Source of the DNA: Chromobacterium sp. ATCC 53434
Lineage (GTDB): Bacteria > Pseudomonadota > Gammaproteobacteria > Burkholderiales > Chromobacteriaceae
Assembly: GCF_002848345.1 (NCBI RefSeq)
Contig: NZ_CP025429.1
Coordinates: 496,001-560,000, forward strand
Direction: 5' to 3'
Length of the DNA: 64,000 nt
Within the stretch, counting starts at the first letter, position 1, and each line of letters opens with the position of its first letter. Under the pieces are notes generated by a model, which was not told where the DNA came from, ran no database searches, and saw only the letters and a list, made by a program, of their open reading frames with translations. Shown piece by piece: positions 19,255 through 30,956 of the stretch. Both the position numbers and the translations under genes were made by a program.

Positions 19255-19698
19255 ATGAAAGCTGTTCGTCACGCCGCTCAACGCGGCTTCACCCTGATCG
19301 AGATCATGGTTGTGATCGTCATCCTCGGCGTGCTGGCCGCGCTGGTGGTGCCCAAGGTGATGAGCCGGCCGGACGAGGCGCGCATCGTCGCCGCCAAGCA
19401 GGACATCGGGGCCATCAGCCAGGCGTTGAAACTGTACCGGCTGGACAACGGCCGCTACCCGAACACCGAGCAGGGTCTGCTGGCGCTGGTGCAGAAGCCG
19501 ACCGCCGCGCCGGAGCCTAAGAACTGGAAGCCGGGCGGCTACCTGGAGCGCCTGCCGAAAGACCCGTGGGGCAATGCCTACCAGTACGCCAATCCGGGCA
19601 CCCACGGCGAGATCGACATCTGGAGTTTCGGCGCCGACGGCGAGCCGGGCGGCGAGAACAACGACGCCGACATCGGCAACTGGGACAGCGGCAAGTAA
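19255..19698 (+). CDS. gspG: Major pseudopilin GspG
   Basis: 147 residues. Class III signal [19 protein letters not shown], cleaved after Gly by PilD with the conserved Glu at +5. The C-terminal region has the GspG signature [23 protein letters not shown] and [16 protein letters not shown], the calcium-binding loop. It forms the pseudopilus shaft. Preceded by 89 bases and a GGGAGA ribosome-binding site. Confidence 0.98.
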   Translation: MKAVRHAAQRGFTLIEIMVVIVILGVLAALVVPKVMSRPDEARIVAAKQDIGAISQALKLYRLDNGRYPNTEQGLLALVQKPTAAPEPKNWKPGGYLERLPKDPWGNAYQYANPGTHGEIDIWSFGADGEPGGENNDADIGNWDSGK

Positions 19699-19719
19699 GC
19701 GCGGTCCGGGGCGGCAACG

Positions 19720-20196
19720 GTGCTTTTCGCGGCGCGCGCGCGCGGCTTCACGCTGATCGAGGTGATGGTGGTGATGCTGATCATCGGCGTCCTCGCGACC
19801 ACCGTCACGCTCAGCCTGCGGCCGGACACCCACAGACAGTTGGGCGACGAGGCCTATCGCTTCGCCCGAGTGCTGGAACAGGCGGGCGACGCCGCGGAGA
19901 TGGGCGACACGCTGGCGCTCAGCTGGAACGGCAAGGGTTACGCCTTCAGCCGGCTGGACGACGAGGGCCAGTGGCAGCCGGTGACCGAGGAGCTGCTGGC
20001 CGCCCACGAGTGGCCGGACGGCATAGCGGGCCAGGGCGCGCTAGAGGACGGCAAGCCGTGGAAGGGCGACCGGCCGCTGCTGTTGTGGCAGGACGGCCGC
20101 GCCGCCGCGCTGGCGCTGCGGCTGGACGGCGCGGGCCGCAAGCTGACGGTTTTGCAATCGCCGCTGGGGCGGGTGACGGTGGCGGACGGCTCATGA
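19720..20196 (+). CDS. gspH: Minor pseudopilin GspH
   Basis: 158 residues from a GTG at 19720. The prepilin segment is ARGFTLIEVMVVMLIIGVLAT, followed by a beta-rich head ending RVTVADGS. GspH binds between the GspG shaft and the tip complex. It ends in an ATGA overlap with gspI. Confidence 0.9.
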   Translation: MLFAARARGFTLIEVMVVMLIIGVLATTVTLSLRPDTHRQLGDEAYRFARVLEQAGDAAEMGDTLALSWNGKGYAFSRLDDEGQWQPVTEELLAAHEWPDGIAGQGALEDGKPWKGDRPLLLWQDGRAAALALRLDGAGRKLTVLQSPLGRVTVADGS

Positions 20197-20573
20197 GGCG
20201 GCAGCAAGGTTTCACCCTGTTCGAGGTGCTGGTGGCGCTGGCCATCATCGCGGTGGCGCTGGGCGCGCTGCTGCGCGCCACCGGCCTGGCCGCCGACAAC
20301 GCCGAAGGCATGGAGCGGCGGATGCAGGCCAATTGGGAGGCGCAGAACCAGATCGCGGTGCTGCAGGCGCTGCGGCAGTTTCCCGAGCCCGGCACGCAGG
20401 CCGGCGAAAGCAAGGAGGACGGCGTCGAATGGCGCTGGGAGCGCGAGATCACCGCGACGCCCAATCCCAATTTCCGCAAGGTGGCGGTGCGCATCCTCGC
20501 GCCGGGCGCCGGGCGCTACGTCTTGGCCGAAGTCACCGGCTATCTGAGGCTGGTGCCGGGAGGCGGCGGGTGA
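20193..20573 (+). CDS. gspI: Minor pseudopilin GspI
   Basis: 126 residues. Prepilin segment QQGFTLFEVLVALAIIAVALG, then the typical short GspI head with MERRMQANWEAQNQIA. It nucleates the GspIJK tip. Overlaps gspH by ATGA and gspJ by GTGA. Confidence 0.95.
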   Translation: MRRQQGFTLFEVLVALAIIAVALGALLRATGLAADNAEGMERRMQANWEAQNQIAVLQALRQFPEPGTQAGESKEDGVEWRWEREITATPNPNFRKVAVRILAPGAGRYVLAEVTGYLRLVPGGGG

Positions 20574-21154
20574 GCGCGCGCGCCCAGGGCGGCATGACGC
20601 TGCTGGAGATTCTGGTGGCGATGAGCCTGCTGGCCATCCTGTCGGTGATGGGCTACAAGGCCTTCGGCTCGCTGCTGATCGCGCGCGAGCGGCTGATGCA
20701 GACCGGCGCTCAGTGGGTGGATTCGGCGCGCGCCTTCCGCCGGCTGGAGAGCGATCTGACCGGCCTGCAGCCGCAGCCGTCGGCCGGCGACCAGCAGCAG
20801 GGCCTGGTGCTCGGCGCCAGCACGCTGACCTTGCTGCAGGACGGCAACGGCCAGACCCTGGTGTTGGAAATGGTGTCCACCCGCTATCCGGGCGGCATGG
20901 AGCGTGTCGTCTACCACTCGGGCGGGGGCGGCACCAGCTGGTCGGCCGGCGATGCCGGCGCCGGCGCGCCGATCGCCTACTCGCTGCTGGGCCAGGACAT
21001 GCCGGTCGGCTGGCGGATCATGCTCAACGACGGCAGCTGGCAGGATGCCTGGCCGATGGGCGACACCGCCCAGGGGCGGGTGCCGCGCGCGCTGGAAATG
21101 CGGATCAAGATGCCCGGCGGCCGGACGGTGCGGCGGATATGGGGCTTGCCATGA
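20570..21154 (+). CDS. gspJ: Minor pseudopilin GspJ
   Basis: 194 residues from a GTG at 20570 that overlaps the gspI stop. The prepilin segment QGGMTLLEILVAMSLLAIL has methionine rather than phenylalanine at +1. The head includes ARAFRRLESDLTGLQP and MELRIKMP-like C-terminal sequence (LEMRIKMPGGRTVRR), typical of GspJ. Part of the pseudopilus tip. Confidence 0.94.
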   Translation: MSARAQGGMTLLEILVAMSLLAILSVMGYKAFGSLLIARERLMQTGAQWVDSARAFRRLESDLTGLQPQPSAGDQQQGLVLGASTLTLLQDGNGQTLVLEMVSTRYPGGMERVVYHSGGGGTSWSAGDAGAGAPIAYSLLGQDMPVGWRIMLNDGSWQDAWPMGDTAQGRVPRALEMRIKMPGGRTVRRIWGLP

Positions 21155-22140
21155 GGAAACGCCAGTCGGGCATGGCGGTGATCATGGCGCTGCTGATCGT
21201 CGCGCTGGCCACCACGGCGGCCAGTCTGGTGCTGTGGCAGCAGGGCCTGTGGTGGCACCAGCTGGAGAACGACCACAGCCGGGCCCAGTTGCGGCTGGTG
21301 GCCGACGCCGGCCTCGGTTGGTCGATGGAGATTCTGCGCTTCAACAACGGCGCGGCCGGCAACGGCGTCGTCGCCTTGTCGCAGCTGTGGGCGCAACCGC
21401 TGCCGCAGACCGAGGCGCAGGGCGTCAAGGTCAGCGGCGCGCTGACCGATCTGCAGGGGCGCTTCAACATCAATTCGCTGGTGCTCAACGGCCAGACCAA
21501 TGCCCGCCAGCTGAAGTTCTACCGGGCGCTGCTGAAGACGCTGGGCCTGCCGACCCGATTGTCCGAGCCGCTGCTGAAGTCGCTGCGCGGCGGCCGCGAC
21601 GAAGACGACAAGCCGGCGAACGACGCCAACGGCGCGGCGGCGCCGCAGCCCAACCATCCGCTGACGCGGGTGGAAATGCTGCGCTGGCTGCCCGGCTATA
21701 CGCCGGAAGTGATGGAAAAGCTGGCGCCGCACGTCGCGGCCTTGCCGCCGACGGTGACGCAGATCAACGTCAATACCGCCACCGACATGGTGATGAAGAC
21801 GCTGCTGCCCGGCATAGGCGACGGCAATCTGCTGGTGCTGATGAAGCAGCGGCAGAACAATTATTTCAAGGACGCGGCCGATTTCAAGGCGCGGCAGCCG
21901 CCGCCGGGCATCGTCGCCGACACCGACATCGGCGCCGCGTCCAACTACTTCCTGCTCGACAGCCGGGCCAGCTACGGCAAGGCCAGGCTGTCGATGCGGG
22001 CGATGATTTACAGCAATCAGAACGTCGTCAAGATGATGTGGCGACAAGACGGCAACGACGGACGCGGCCTGCTGGCGCGGTCCGCTGGAGACAAACATGA
22101 CGACGCTGCGACTCTATCTGCGGGCGGGCTGGCCCGATAG
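21151..22140 (+). CDS. gspK: Tip pseudopilin GspK
   Basis: 329 residues. The N-terminus RQSGMAVIMALLIVALATT is a prepilin segment lacking the +5 glutamate, a known feature of GspK, the tip-most subunit. A large alpha domain and the signature ITQINVNTAT-like sequence (TQINVNTATDMV) follow. ATGA overlap with gspJ; the 3' end overlaps gspL by 44 bases. ATG 21139 is another possible start. Confidence 0.95.
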   Translation: MRKRQSGMAVIMALLIVALATTAASLVLWQQGLWWHQLENDHSRAQLRLVADAGLGWSMEILRFNNGAAGNGVVALSQLWAQPLPQTEAQGVKVSGALTDLQGRFNINSLVLNGQTNARQLKFYRALLKTLGLPTRLSEPLLKSLRGGRDEDDKPANDANGAAAPQPNHPLTRVEMLRWLPGYTPEVMEKLAPHVAALPPTVTQINVNTATDMVMKTLLPGIGDGNLLVLMKQRQNNYFKDAADFKARQPPPGIVADTDIGAASNYFLLDSRASYGKARLSMRAMIYSNQNVVKMMWRQDGNDGRGLLARSAGDKHDDAATLSAGGLAR

Positions 22141-23284
22141 CGAGCCGGGGCTGCCCTGGGCGCTGCTGGGCGCCCGCGGCGAGCTGTCGGCCCAGGGCGA
22201 CAGCGCGCCCGGCGGCTGGCCCAAGGCCGACCAGTGCGAACTGGTGCTGCCGCTCGGCCGCACGCTGTTCACCGACGTGAAGCTGCCGGACGCGGTCAAG
22301 CAGCCGGCGCCGGCCATCGTCGGCTTCGCGCTGGAGGAGGGGCTGGCCAACGACCCCGGCGCCAATCTGTACGCGCTGGGCGCGGCCGCCGACGGCCGCC
22401 GCGCGGTGGCGGCCACCGAGGCGGTCGGCCTGAGGCGCGCGGTGGCGATGCTGAAGAGCCTGGGCCGCTTGTGCGACCGCATTGTGCCGGAGGAGTGCCT
22501 GCTGGCCGAGCCGCCGGCCGCCGGCTGGAGCGTGACGCGCCTGGCGGACCGCTGGCTGGTGCGCGCGGCCTCGCCGTACGCCGCCAGCCTGCCGCGCGGC
22601 GGCAGCCAGGTGGAGCAGGCCTTGTTCGCCTCGCTGCTGGCGGTGGCGCCGCCGGAGCGTCTGCTGCTGTGCGGCGTCGACAGCGTCGACGAGGCGCTGA
22701 GCCGGCTGCCAGGCTGGTCCGGCGAGACCGTGCGCGGCGAGGCCTATGACTGGCGCAGCGGCCGCCGCCACGGCGGCTTCGATTTCGCCCAGGGCGAGCT
22801 GGCGGCCAACCGCCGCTGGCGCGACTGGGGGCCGTCGCTGAAAAAAGCCGCCTGGCTGCTGGGCGGCCTGCTGGCGGCGCAGATCCTGCTGACGCTGGGG
22901 CAGTCCGGCTGGTATGCGTGGCAGAAGCACAGTCTGTCGCAGCAGATCCGCGGCGCCGCGACGCCGTTGATAGGCGGACAGGCGCTGCCCGGCAGCAGCG
23001 GCTTGCCGATGCTGCGCGCGGTCGACAAGCTCAGGCTGAGCCACGGTCTGCCGGCGCGCGACGACATGGTGGAGCTGATGGGCGCGCTGGCCGCGGTGGC
23101 CGGGCGCGAATTGCAGGTGCGCACGCTGGAATACGACGCCGGCCGGTTGAAGCTGCAGGTGGCCGAAGTGCCGGCGGACAGCCTGGCGCGCTGGCGCAAG
23201 CAGCTGGCGGCGAAGCAGATCTTGCTGGACGCCGCGAGCAGCCAGCCGGGCAGCAAGCAACTGGTAGTGACGCGGGAGCCGTGA
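22097..23284 (+). CDS. gspL: Type II secretion protein GspL
   Basis: 395 residues. Cytoplasmic actin-like N-terminal domain (about 1-250), one membrane segment (about 255-275, AAWLLGGLLAAQILLTLG), then a ferredoxin-like periplasmic domain (about 320-395). GspL anchors GspE at the membrane and pairs with GspM. The ATG at 22097 has TGGAGA upstream and lies inside gspK. Confidence 0.93.
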   Translation: MTTLRLYLRAGWPDSEPGLPWALLGARGELSAQGDSAPGGWPKADQCELVLPLGRTLFTDVKLPDAVKQPAPAIVGFALEEGLANDPGANLYALGAAADGRRAVAATEAVGLRRAVAMLKSLGRLCDRIVPEECLLAEPPAAGWSVTRLADRWLVRAASPYAASLPRGGSQVEQALFASLLAVAPPERLLLCGVDSVDEALSRLPGWSGETVRGEAYDWRSGRRHGGFDFAQGELAANRRWRDWGPSLKKAAWLLGGLLAAQILLTLGQSGWYAWQKHSLSQQIRGAATPLIGGQALPGSSGLPMLRAVDKLRLSHGLPARDDMVELMGALAAVAGRELQVRTLEYDAGRLKLQVAEVPADSLARWRKQLAAKQILLDAASSQPGSKQLVVTREP

Positions 23285-23286
23285 CG

Positions 23287-23796
23287 ATGACAGCGTACAA
23301 GCAACAGTTTCTCGAATACTGGACGCAGCGCAGCCCGCGCGAGCAGAGGCTGCTGGCGGCGATGGCCGCGGTGCTGGGCGCCACGCTGCTGTATCTGGCG
23401 GTGTGGGAGCCGGCGAATGCGTCGCTGCAGCGCAACCGGGCCTCGGTCGCGCGGCTGCAGGCCGAGCTCGGCATGGTGAAGGCGCTGGCGGCGGAGGCCG
23501 ACAAGCTGAAGCGCCAGCCGGCGCAGACGCCGCTGCCGGCCAAGGAATTGATCCCGCTGCTGCAGCAGACGGCCAAGAGCCAGGGTCTGTCCGTCGCGGC
23601 GCTGCAGTTCAACGCCGACGGCGAGTCCGGCGTGGCTATGGAGGGGGTGGTCGGCTTCGACGACTGGGTGCGCTTCGCCGGCGCGCTGTCGCAGCAGCAG
23701 CAGGTCCGGGTGGTCAACGTCAAGGCCGAGGCGCAGCCGGTGCCGGGCCAGGTCAAGATCAAGGCGCTGCTGGCGCACGCGGGAGCGGCGGCATGA
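23287..23796 (+). CDS. gspM: Type II secretion protein GspM
   Basis: 169 residues. Short cytoplasmic N-terminus (WTQRSPREQRLL), one membrane segment (about 22-40), a coiled region and a small periplasmic ferredoxin-like domain with VRVVNVKAEAQPVPGQVKIK. It stabilises GspL. A GTG at 23281 overlapping the gspL stop is an alternative start. Ends in an ATGA overlap with gspN. Confidence 0.92.
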   Translation: MTAYKQQFLEYWTQRSPREQRLLAAMAAVLGATLLYLAVWEPANASLQRNRASVARLQAELGMVKALAAEADKLKRQPAQTPLPAKELIPLLQQTAKSQGLSVAALQFNADGESGVAMEGVVGFDDWVRFAGALSQQQQVRVVNVKAEAQPVPGQVKIKALLAHAGAAA

Positions 23797-24542
23797 GGGG
23801 GCGCATAGGCGGATACCTGTCGCTGGCGCTGCTGTTGCTCGCCGGCGCGCTGTCGGCGCTGCCGGCCAGCTGGCTGTCGGTGCCGGTCGGGCGCTTGAGC
23901 GAGCAGCATTGGGGCGTCAGCGACGCGCGAGGCACCTTGTGGGACGGCAGCGCGCAACTGGTCTACCTGGGGCCGGCCGGCGAGGTTCAGGGCATGAGCC
24001 CGCTGGCGTGGCAGTGGCAGCCGAAGGCCTTGCTGTCCGGCCTGCTGGTCTGGCATCTGGACAGCGCCGGCCAGCCCGGCATGCTGCAACTGGCCCTGGG
24101 CAAGCAGGAAGTCAGGGGCCTGGCCTTGTCGCTGCCGGTGGCGGCGCTGGCCAATCTGTCCAAGACCTGGCAGGCGGCCAGGCTGGGCGGCGAGCTGCAG
24201 CTGAACATTCCGCAGCTGGCGCGCCAGGGCAAGGACATCAGCGGCAGCGCGCAACTGGCCTGGCGCGGCGCGGCCTCGCCGCTGACGACGGTGCTGCCGT
24301 TCGGCAGCTACCAGCTGGACGTGGCCGGCACGCCGCAGGGCCTGAACCTGAACCTGAGCACGCTGGAAGGGCCGTTGATGTTGAACGGCCAGGGCGGCTG
24401 GCCGGCCGGCGGCGCGTTCACGATGGCCGGCACCGCCGACAGCCCGCCGGACAAGTACGACGCGCTGAAGCCGCTGATGCTGATGCTGGGCCAGCCTGCC
24501 GGACCGACCGGCGTCAGCTGGCAGGTGAAGCCGGGAGCGTGA
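23793..24542 (+). CDS. gspN: Type II secretion protein GspN
   Basis: 249 residues with an N-terminal membrane anchor or signal (about 8-27) and the family regions GTLWDGSAQLVYLGP and LAWQWQPKALLSGLLVWHL. GspN is an accessory inner-membrane/periplasmic protein of some type II systems. It is the last gene of the 12-gene operon and has no gspO after it, in keeping with use of PilD. Confidence 0.92.
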   Translation: MRGRIGGYLSLALLLLAGALSALPASWLSVPVGRLSEQHWGVSDARGTLWDGSAQLVYLGPAGEVQGMSPLAWQWQPKALLSGLLVWHLDSAGQPGMLQLALGKQEVRGLALSLPVAALANLSKTWQAARLGGELQLNIPQLARQGKDISGSAQLAWRGAASPLTTVLPFGSYQLDVAGTPQGLNLNLSTLEGPLMLNGQGGWPAGGAFTMAGTADSPPDKYDALKPLMLMLGQPAGPTGVSWQVKPGA

Positions 24543-24572
24543 TCGATTTTGGCTTAATTTTCGCCGGCCGTA

Positions 24573-24601
24573 TTGTGCAACTGCAATATCCGCGATATTA
24601 T
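24573..24601 (+). promoter_or_regulatory. Candidate carA promoter
   Basis: TTGTGC and TATTAT are separated by 17 bases, so a transcript would begin near 24608 and carry a leader of about 137 bases before the carA GTG. The -35 match is partial, so this is a proposal from spacing and the good -10. Confidence 0.4.
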
Positions 24602-24616
24602 AGAAAGGTTTAACCA

Positions 24617-24708
24617 AACGGGACTGGCGCGCGGCGCCTAGTCCCGTTATTCACATAAGAATTTTGAAAATCTCAGGGTGGGCAACGGAACCGGCATAGC
24701 CGGTTTTT
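24617..24708 (+). promoter_or_regulatory. Two hairpins in the carA leader or gsp-carA spacer
   Basis: The first hairpin (24617-24648) has arms AACGGGACT and AGTCCCGTT with an inner GGCGC/GCGCC stem. The second (24689-24708) has arms AACCGGC and GCCGGTT followed by a short T run, an intrinsic terminator by shape. Either could end gsp transcripts. If the promoter at 24573 is real, both lie in the carA leader and could act as attenuators. Confidence 0.55.
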
Positions 24709-24744
24709 GTATAAGCGCCCGAGCAATGCAATAGGAGCCAGCCA

Positions 24745-25872
24745 GTGTCAAACCTCCCCGCAATCCTTGTCTTGGCTGACGGCACGCTTTTCAGAGGTAG
24801 TGCTATCGGTGCCGCCGGCCACACGGTCGGCGAGGTGGTGTTCAATACCGCCATCACCGGTTATCAGGAGATCCTGACGGATCCCTCGTACACCAGGCAG
24901 ATCGTCACACTCACTTATCCGCACATCGGCAATGTCGGCGCGAATTCGGAAGACACCGAATCCCGCGCCGTTTTTGCATCGGGACTGATCATTCGCGATC
25001 TGCCGCTGCTGCATAGCAACTTCCGCGCCGAAGACTCGCTGTCCGACTACCTGAAGAAGCACAATGTGGTGGCGATCGCCGACATCGACACCCGCAAGCT
25101 GACCCGCATCCTGCGCGAGAAGGGCGCCCAGGCCGGCTGCATCATGGCCGGCGACATCGACGAGGCCCGCGCGCTGGAGTTGGCGCGCGGCTTCGGCAGC
25201 ATGGCCGGTCAGGATCTGGCAAAGGTCGTCAGCTGCCAGCGGCCCTACGCCTGGACCGAGAAGCAATGGAAGCTGGGCGCCGGCTACCAGGTTCAGGCTT
25301 CGACCCGTTTCCACGTCGTCGCCTACGATTTCGGCGTCAAGCACAACATCCTGCGCATGCTGGCCGAGCGCGGCTGTCAGTTGACCATCGTTCCGGCGCA
25401 GACGCCGGCCCGTGACGTGCTGGCGCTGAATCCGCACGGCGTCTTCCTGTCCAACGGCCCTGGCGATCCGGAGCCGTGCGACTACGCGATTTCGGCGATC
25501 CGCGACATCCTGGAGACCAGGCTGCCGGTGTTCGGCATCTGTCTGGGCCATCAGTTGCTGGGCCTGGCCACCGGCGCCGCCACTTCCAAGATGAAGTTCG
25601 GCCACCACGGCGCCAACCACCCGGTGCAGGACCTCGATAGCGGCCGCGTGATGATCACCAGCCAGAACCACGGCTTCCAGGTCGACGAAACCAGCCTGCC
25701 GGCCCATGTCCGCGTCACCCACCGTTCGCTGTTCGACGGCACGGTGCAGGGCATCGCGCTGACCGACCGCCCGGCCTTCTCCTTCCAGGGCCACCCGGAA
25801 GCGAGCCCGGGACCGGAAGACGTCGCCTACCTGTTCGACCGCTTCATCGCGGCGATGTCGGAACGGCAGTAG
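24745..25872 (+). CDS. carA: Carbamoyl-phosphate synthase small subunit
   Basis: 375 residues from the GTG at 24745 with AGGAG upstream. N-terminal CPSase domain ([16 protein letters not shown]) and C-terminal class I glutamine amidotransferase with [14 protein letters not shown], the nucleophile Cys in [11 protein letters not shown] and the His/Glu of [13 protein letters not shown]. It supplies ammonia to CarB for arginine and pyrimidine synthesis. leuE separates it from carB. Confidence 0.98.
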   Translation: MSNLPAILVLADGTLFRGSAIGAAGHTVGEVVFNTAITGYQEILTDPSYTRQIVTLTYPHIGNVGANSEDTESRAVFASGLIIRDLPLLHSNFRAEDSLSDYLKKHNVVAIADIDTRKLTRILREKGAQAGCIMAGDIDEARALELARGFGSMAGQDLAKVVSCQRPYAWTEKQWKLGAGYQVQASTRFHVVAYDFGVKHNILRMLAERGCQLTIVPAQTPARDVLALNPHGVFLSNGPGDPEPCDYAISAIRDILETRLPVFGICLGHQLLGLATGAATSKMKFGHHGANHPVQDLDSGRVMITSQNHGFQVDETSLPAHVRVTHRSLFDGTVQGIALTDRPAFSFQGHPEASPGPEDVAYLFDRFIAAMSERQ

Positions 25873-25886
25873 GGCGGGGTCGAATC

Positions 25887-26537
25887 ATGTTGGGCATCAC
25901 CGACCTCACCACCTATCTGATCGGCACGCTGATCGTCATCCTGCTGCCGGGACCGAACGCCATGTACGTGCTGTCGGTGGCGGCGCAGCGCGGCAAGCGC
26001 GCCGGCTTCGCGGCCGCCGGCGGCGTGGTCAGCGGCGACTTCATCCTGATGACGCTGGCGGCCACCGGCGCGGCCGGCCTGCTGCAGGCCAACCCGGCGC
26101 TGTTCGCGGTGGTCAAGTATATAGGCGGCGGTTATCTGGCCTGGCTGGGCGTCAATATGCTGAAGTCCGGCATCGTCGCCTGGCTCCGTTCGCGCCGGGG
26201 CGAGGCGCCGGCCGCGGCGGCGTCGCCGCTGTCCGGCGGTCACCCGTACCGCAAGGCCTTGCTGATCAGCCTGATGAACCCGAAGGCCATATTGTTCTTC
26301 GTTTCGTTCTTCGTGCAGTTCGTCGATCCGGCCTACCCGCATCCGGCCGTCACCTTCGCCGCGCTGGGCGCCATCGTCCAGTGTTGCAGCATCGCCAACC
26401 TGTCGATGTTGATCTTGCTGGGCGACAAGCTGGCCGCGGCCTTCCGCCGCCGCCGCAAGCTGACGGCGGCGCTGGGCGGCTCGGTCGGCGCGCTCTTCGT
26501 CGGATTCGGCGCCAAGCTGGCGGTGGCCAGCCTGTAG
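25887..26537 (+). CDS. leuE: LysE/RhtB-family amino-acid exporter, LeuE-like
   Basis: 216 residues with about six membrane segments and the LysE family signature [28 protein letters not shown] (shown here in parts: [18 protein letters not shown]), plus [11 protein letters not shown]. Closest in length and sequence feel to LeuE, the leucine and other neutral amino-acid exporter. It lies 14 bases after carA and 76 bases before carB on the same strand, an unusual place. The substrate is an inference. Confidence 0.78.
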   Translation: MLGITDLTTYLIGTLIVILLPGPNAMYVLSVAAQRGKRAGFAAAGGVVSGDFILMTLAATGAAGLLQANPALFAVVKYIGGGYLAWLGVNMLKSGIVAWLRSRRGEAPAAAASPLSGGHPYRKALLISLMNPKAILFFVSFFVQFVDPAYPHPAVTFAALGAIVQCCSIANLSMLILLGDKLAAAFRRRRKLTAALGGSVGALFVGFGAKLAVASL

Positions 26538-26613
26538 GGTCGAGAGTAAACATGCCGCGCCGCCGGGGAGGGGGCGCGGCCGGAAAAATACAAGTCATCA
26601 AAGAGTAGAAGCC

Positions 26614-29823
<3,210 letters not shown>

Positions 29824-29846
29824 GGAGGCATGGCCGCCGGTAGGCT

Positions 29847-29875
29847 TTGATGCGGAAGCGATTTGCCGTTACAAT
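29847..29875 (+). promoter_or_regulatory. Probable greA promoter
   Basis: TTGATG and TACAAT are spaced by exactly 17 bases, a good sigma-70 pair, directly after carB. The start of transcription would be near 29882, which places the hairpin at 29897-29921 inside the greA leader. Confidence 0.65.
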
Positions 29876-29896
29876 TCCGCTCAAACCCGCTTGCGC

Positions 29897-29928
29897 AAGC
29901 CGCCGTCCCGTACGGCGGCTTGTGCTTT
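29897..29928 (+). terminator. Terminator-like hairpin ahead of greA
   Basis: A perfect 10-bp stem AAGCCGCCGT / ACGGCGGCTT with a 5-base loop is followed by TGTGCTTTT, a weak T tract. It could end carB transcripts, or act within the greA leader if the promoter at 29847 is used. Confidence 0.65.
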
Positions 29929-29965
29929 TGATGAAGGCGGACAACCGCCTGTGGAGAATACTGTA

Positions 29966-30442
29966 ATGATCAAAGTCCCGTTGACTGTACGCGGCGCCGA
30001 GCTTCTGAAGGAAGAACTGCAACGCCTGAAGAGCGTGGAGCGTCCGTCGGTGATCGAGGCGATCGCCGAGGCGCGCTCCCACGGCGACCTGTCGGAAAAC
30101 GCCGAGTACGACGCGGCCAAGGAACGCCAGGCCTTCGTCGAAGGCCGCATCGCCGAGCTGGAAGGCAAGCTGTCCAACGCCGTGATCATCAATCCGGCCG
30201 AGCTGGACGCCGACGGCCGCGTGGTGTTCGGCGCGACCGTCGACCTGATGGACCTGGAGACCGAAGAGAACGTCACCTACCAGATCGTCGGCGACGACGA
30301 GGCCGACATCAAGGTGTGCAAGGTATCGGTGAACTCGCCGATCTCGCGCGCGCTGATCGGCAAGGAAGCCGGCGACGTGGCCGAGGTGGTGGCGCCGAGC
30401 GGCATCCGCGAGTACGAAGTACTCGACGTCAAATACATCTGA
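29966..30442 (+). CDS. greA: Transcription elongation factor GreA
   Basis: 158 residues. The N-terminal coiled coil carries the acidic tip in [18 protein letters not shown], and the C-terminal FKBP-like domain follows (about 80-158). GreA stimulates transcript cleavage by backtracked RNA polymerase. The ATG at 29966 gives the usual family N-terminus. Confidence 0.98.
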   Translation: MIKVPLTVRGAELLKEELQRLKSVERPSVIEAIAEARSHGDLSENAEYDAAKERQAFVEGRIAELEGKLSNAVIINPAELDADGRVVFGATVDLMDLETEENVTYQIVGDDEADIKVCKVSVNSPISRALIGKEAGDVAEVVAPSGIREYEVLDVKYI

Positions 30443-30451
30443 TCCGGATCG

Positions 30452-30476
30452 CGCGCGGCCATGGCCGCGCGTTTTT
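30452..30476 (+). terminator. Intrinsic terminator of greA
   Basis: Stem CGCGCGGCC / GGCCGCGCG with a 2-base centre, followed by TTTTT, just after the greA stop. Confidence 0.85.
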
Positions 30477-30512
30477 CATCGGCCGCACCTGCTGCCGAGC
30501 ATGGGGGAGAGA

Positions 30513-30944
30513 ATGGACGGCTTGCGAGCTATTGCCAAGACCTTGTGGATTGGCGGTTTGTGGGTGACGGGCCTGATCGTCGCGCCGGTGCTGTTCAAGT
30601 CGCTGGACGCGGTCACCGCCGGCATGGTGGCCGGACGGCTGTTCGCCGCCATCGCCTGGATCGGGCTGGTGTGCGGGGTGATTCTGCTGGTCGATCAGGT
30701 ATGGCGCAACGGCGTAGCGGGCCTGAAGCAGGGCGCGTTCTGGCTGATCGTCGGCATGCTGGCCTGCACGCTGATCAATCAGTTCGGCGTCGCGCCCATC
30801 ATCGTCACGCTGAAGCAGCAGATGAACCACGCGGCCGAGGGCTTGTTCGGCGGTGGCTTCGCCACCTGGCACGCGATCTCCAGCCTGATCTACCTGGTGC
30901 AGAGCCTGCTGGGCCTCGCATATATCCTGCGCAGCGATTCATGA
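30513..30944 (+). CDS. DUF4149 membrane protein
   Basis: 143 residues with four predicted membrane segments (about 10-28, 45-65, 75-95, 115-140). It resembles the DUF4149 (TMEM205-like) family found next to greA or yhbY in betaproteobacteria. Function unknown. The ATG at 30513 is preferred over 30501 because GGGGGAGAG lies 3-10 bases upstream of it. The repeat region begins 12 bases after its stop. Confidence 0.8.
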   Translation: MDGLRAIAKTLWIGGLWVTGLIVAPVLFKSLDAVTAGMVAGRLFAAIAWIGLVCGVILLVDQVWRNGVAGLKQGAFWLIVGMLACTLINQFGVAPIIVTLKQQMNHAAEGLFGGGFATWHAISSLIYLVQSLLGLAYILRSDS

Positions 30945-30956
30945 GGCAATGAAAAA

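Noticed and set aside
26554..26580. GCCGCGCC/GGCGCGGC hairpin between leuE and carB as a terminator
   Set aside because: No T run follows, so it is unlikely to end transcription; read-through to carB is favoured.
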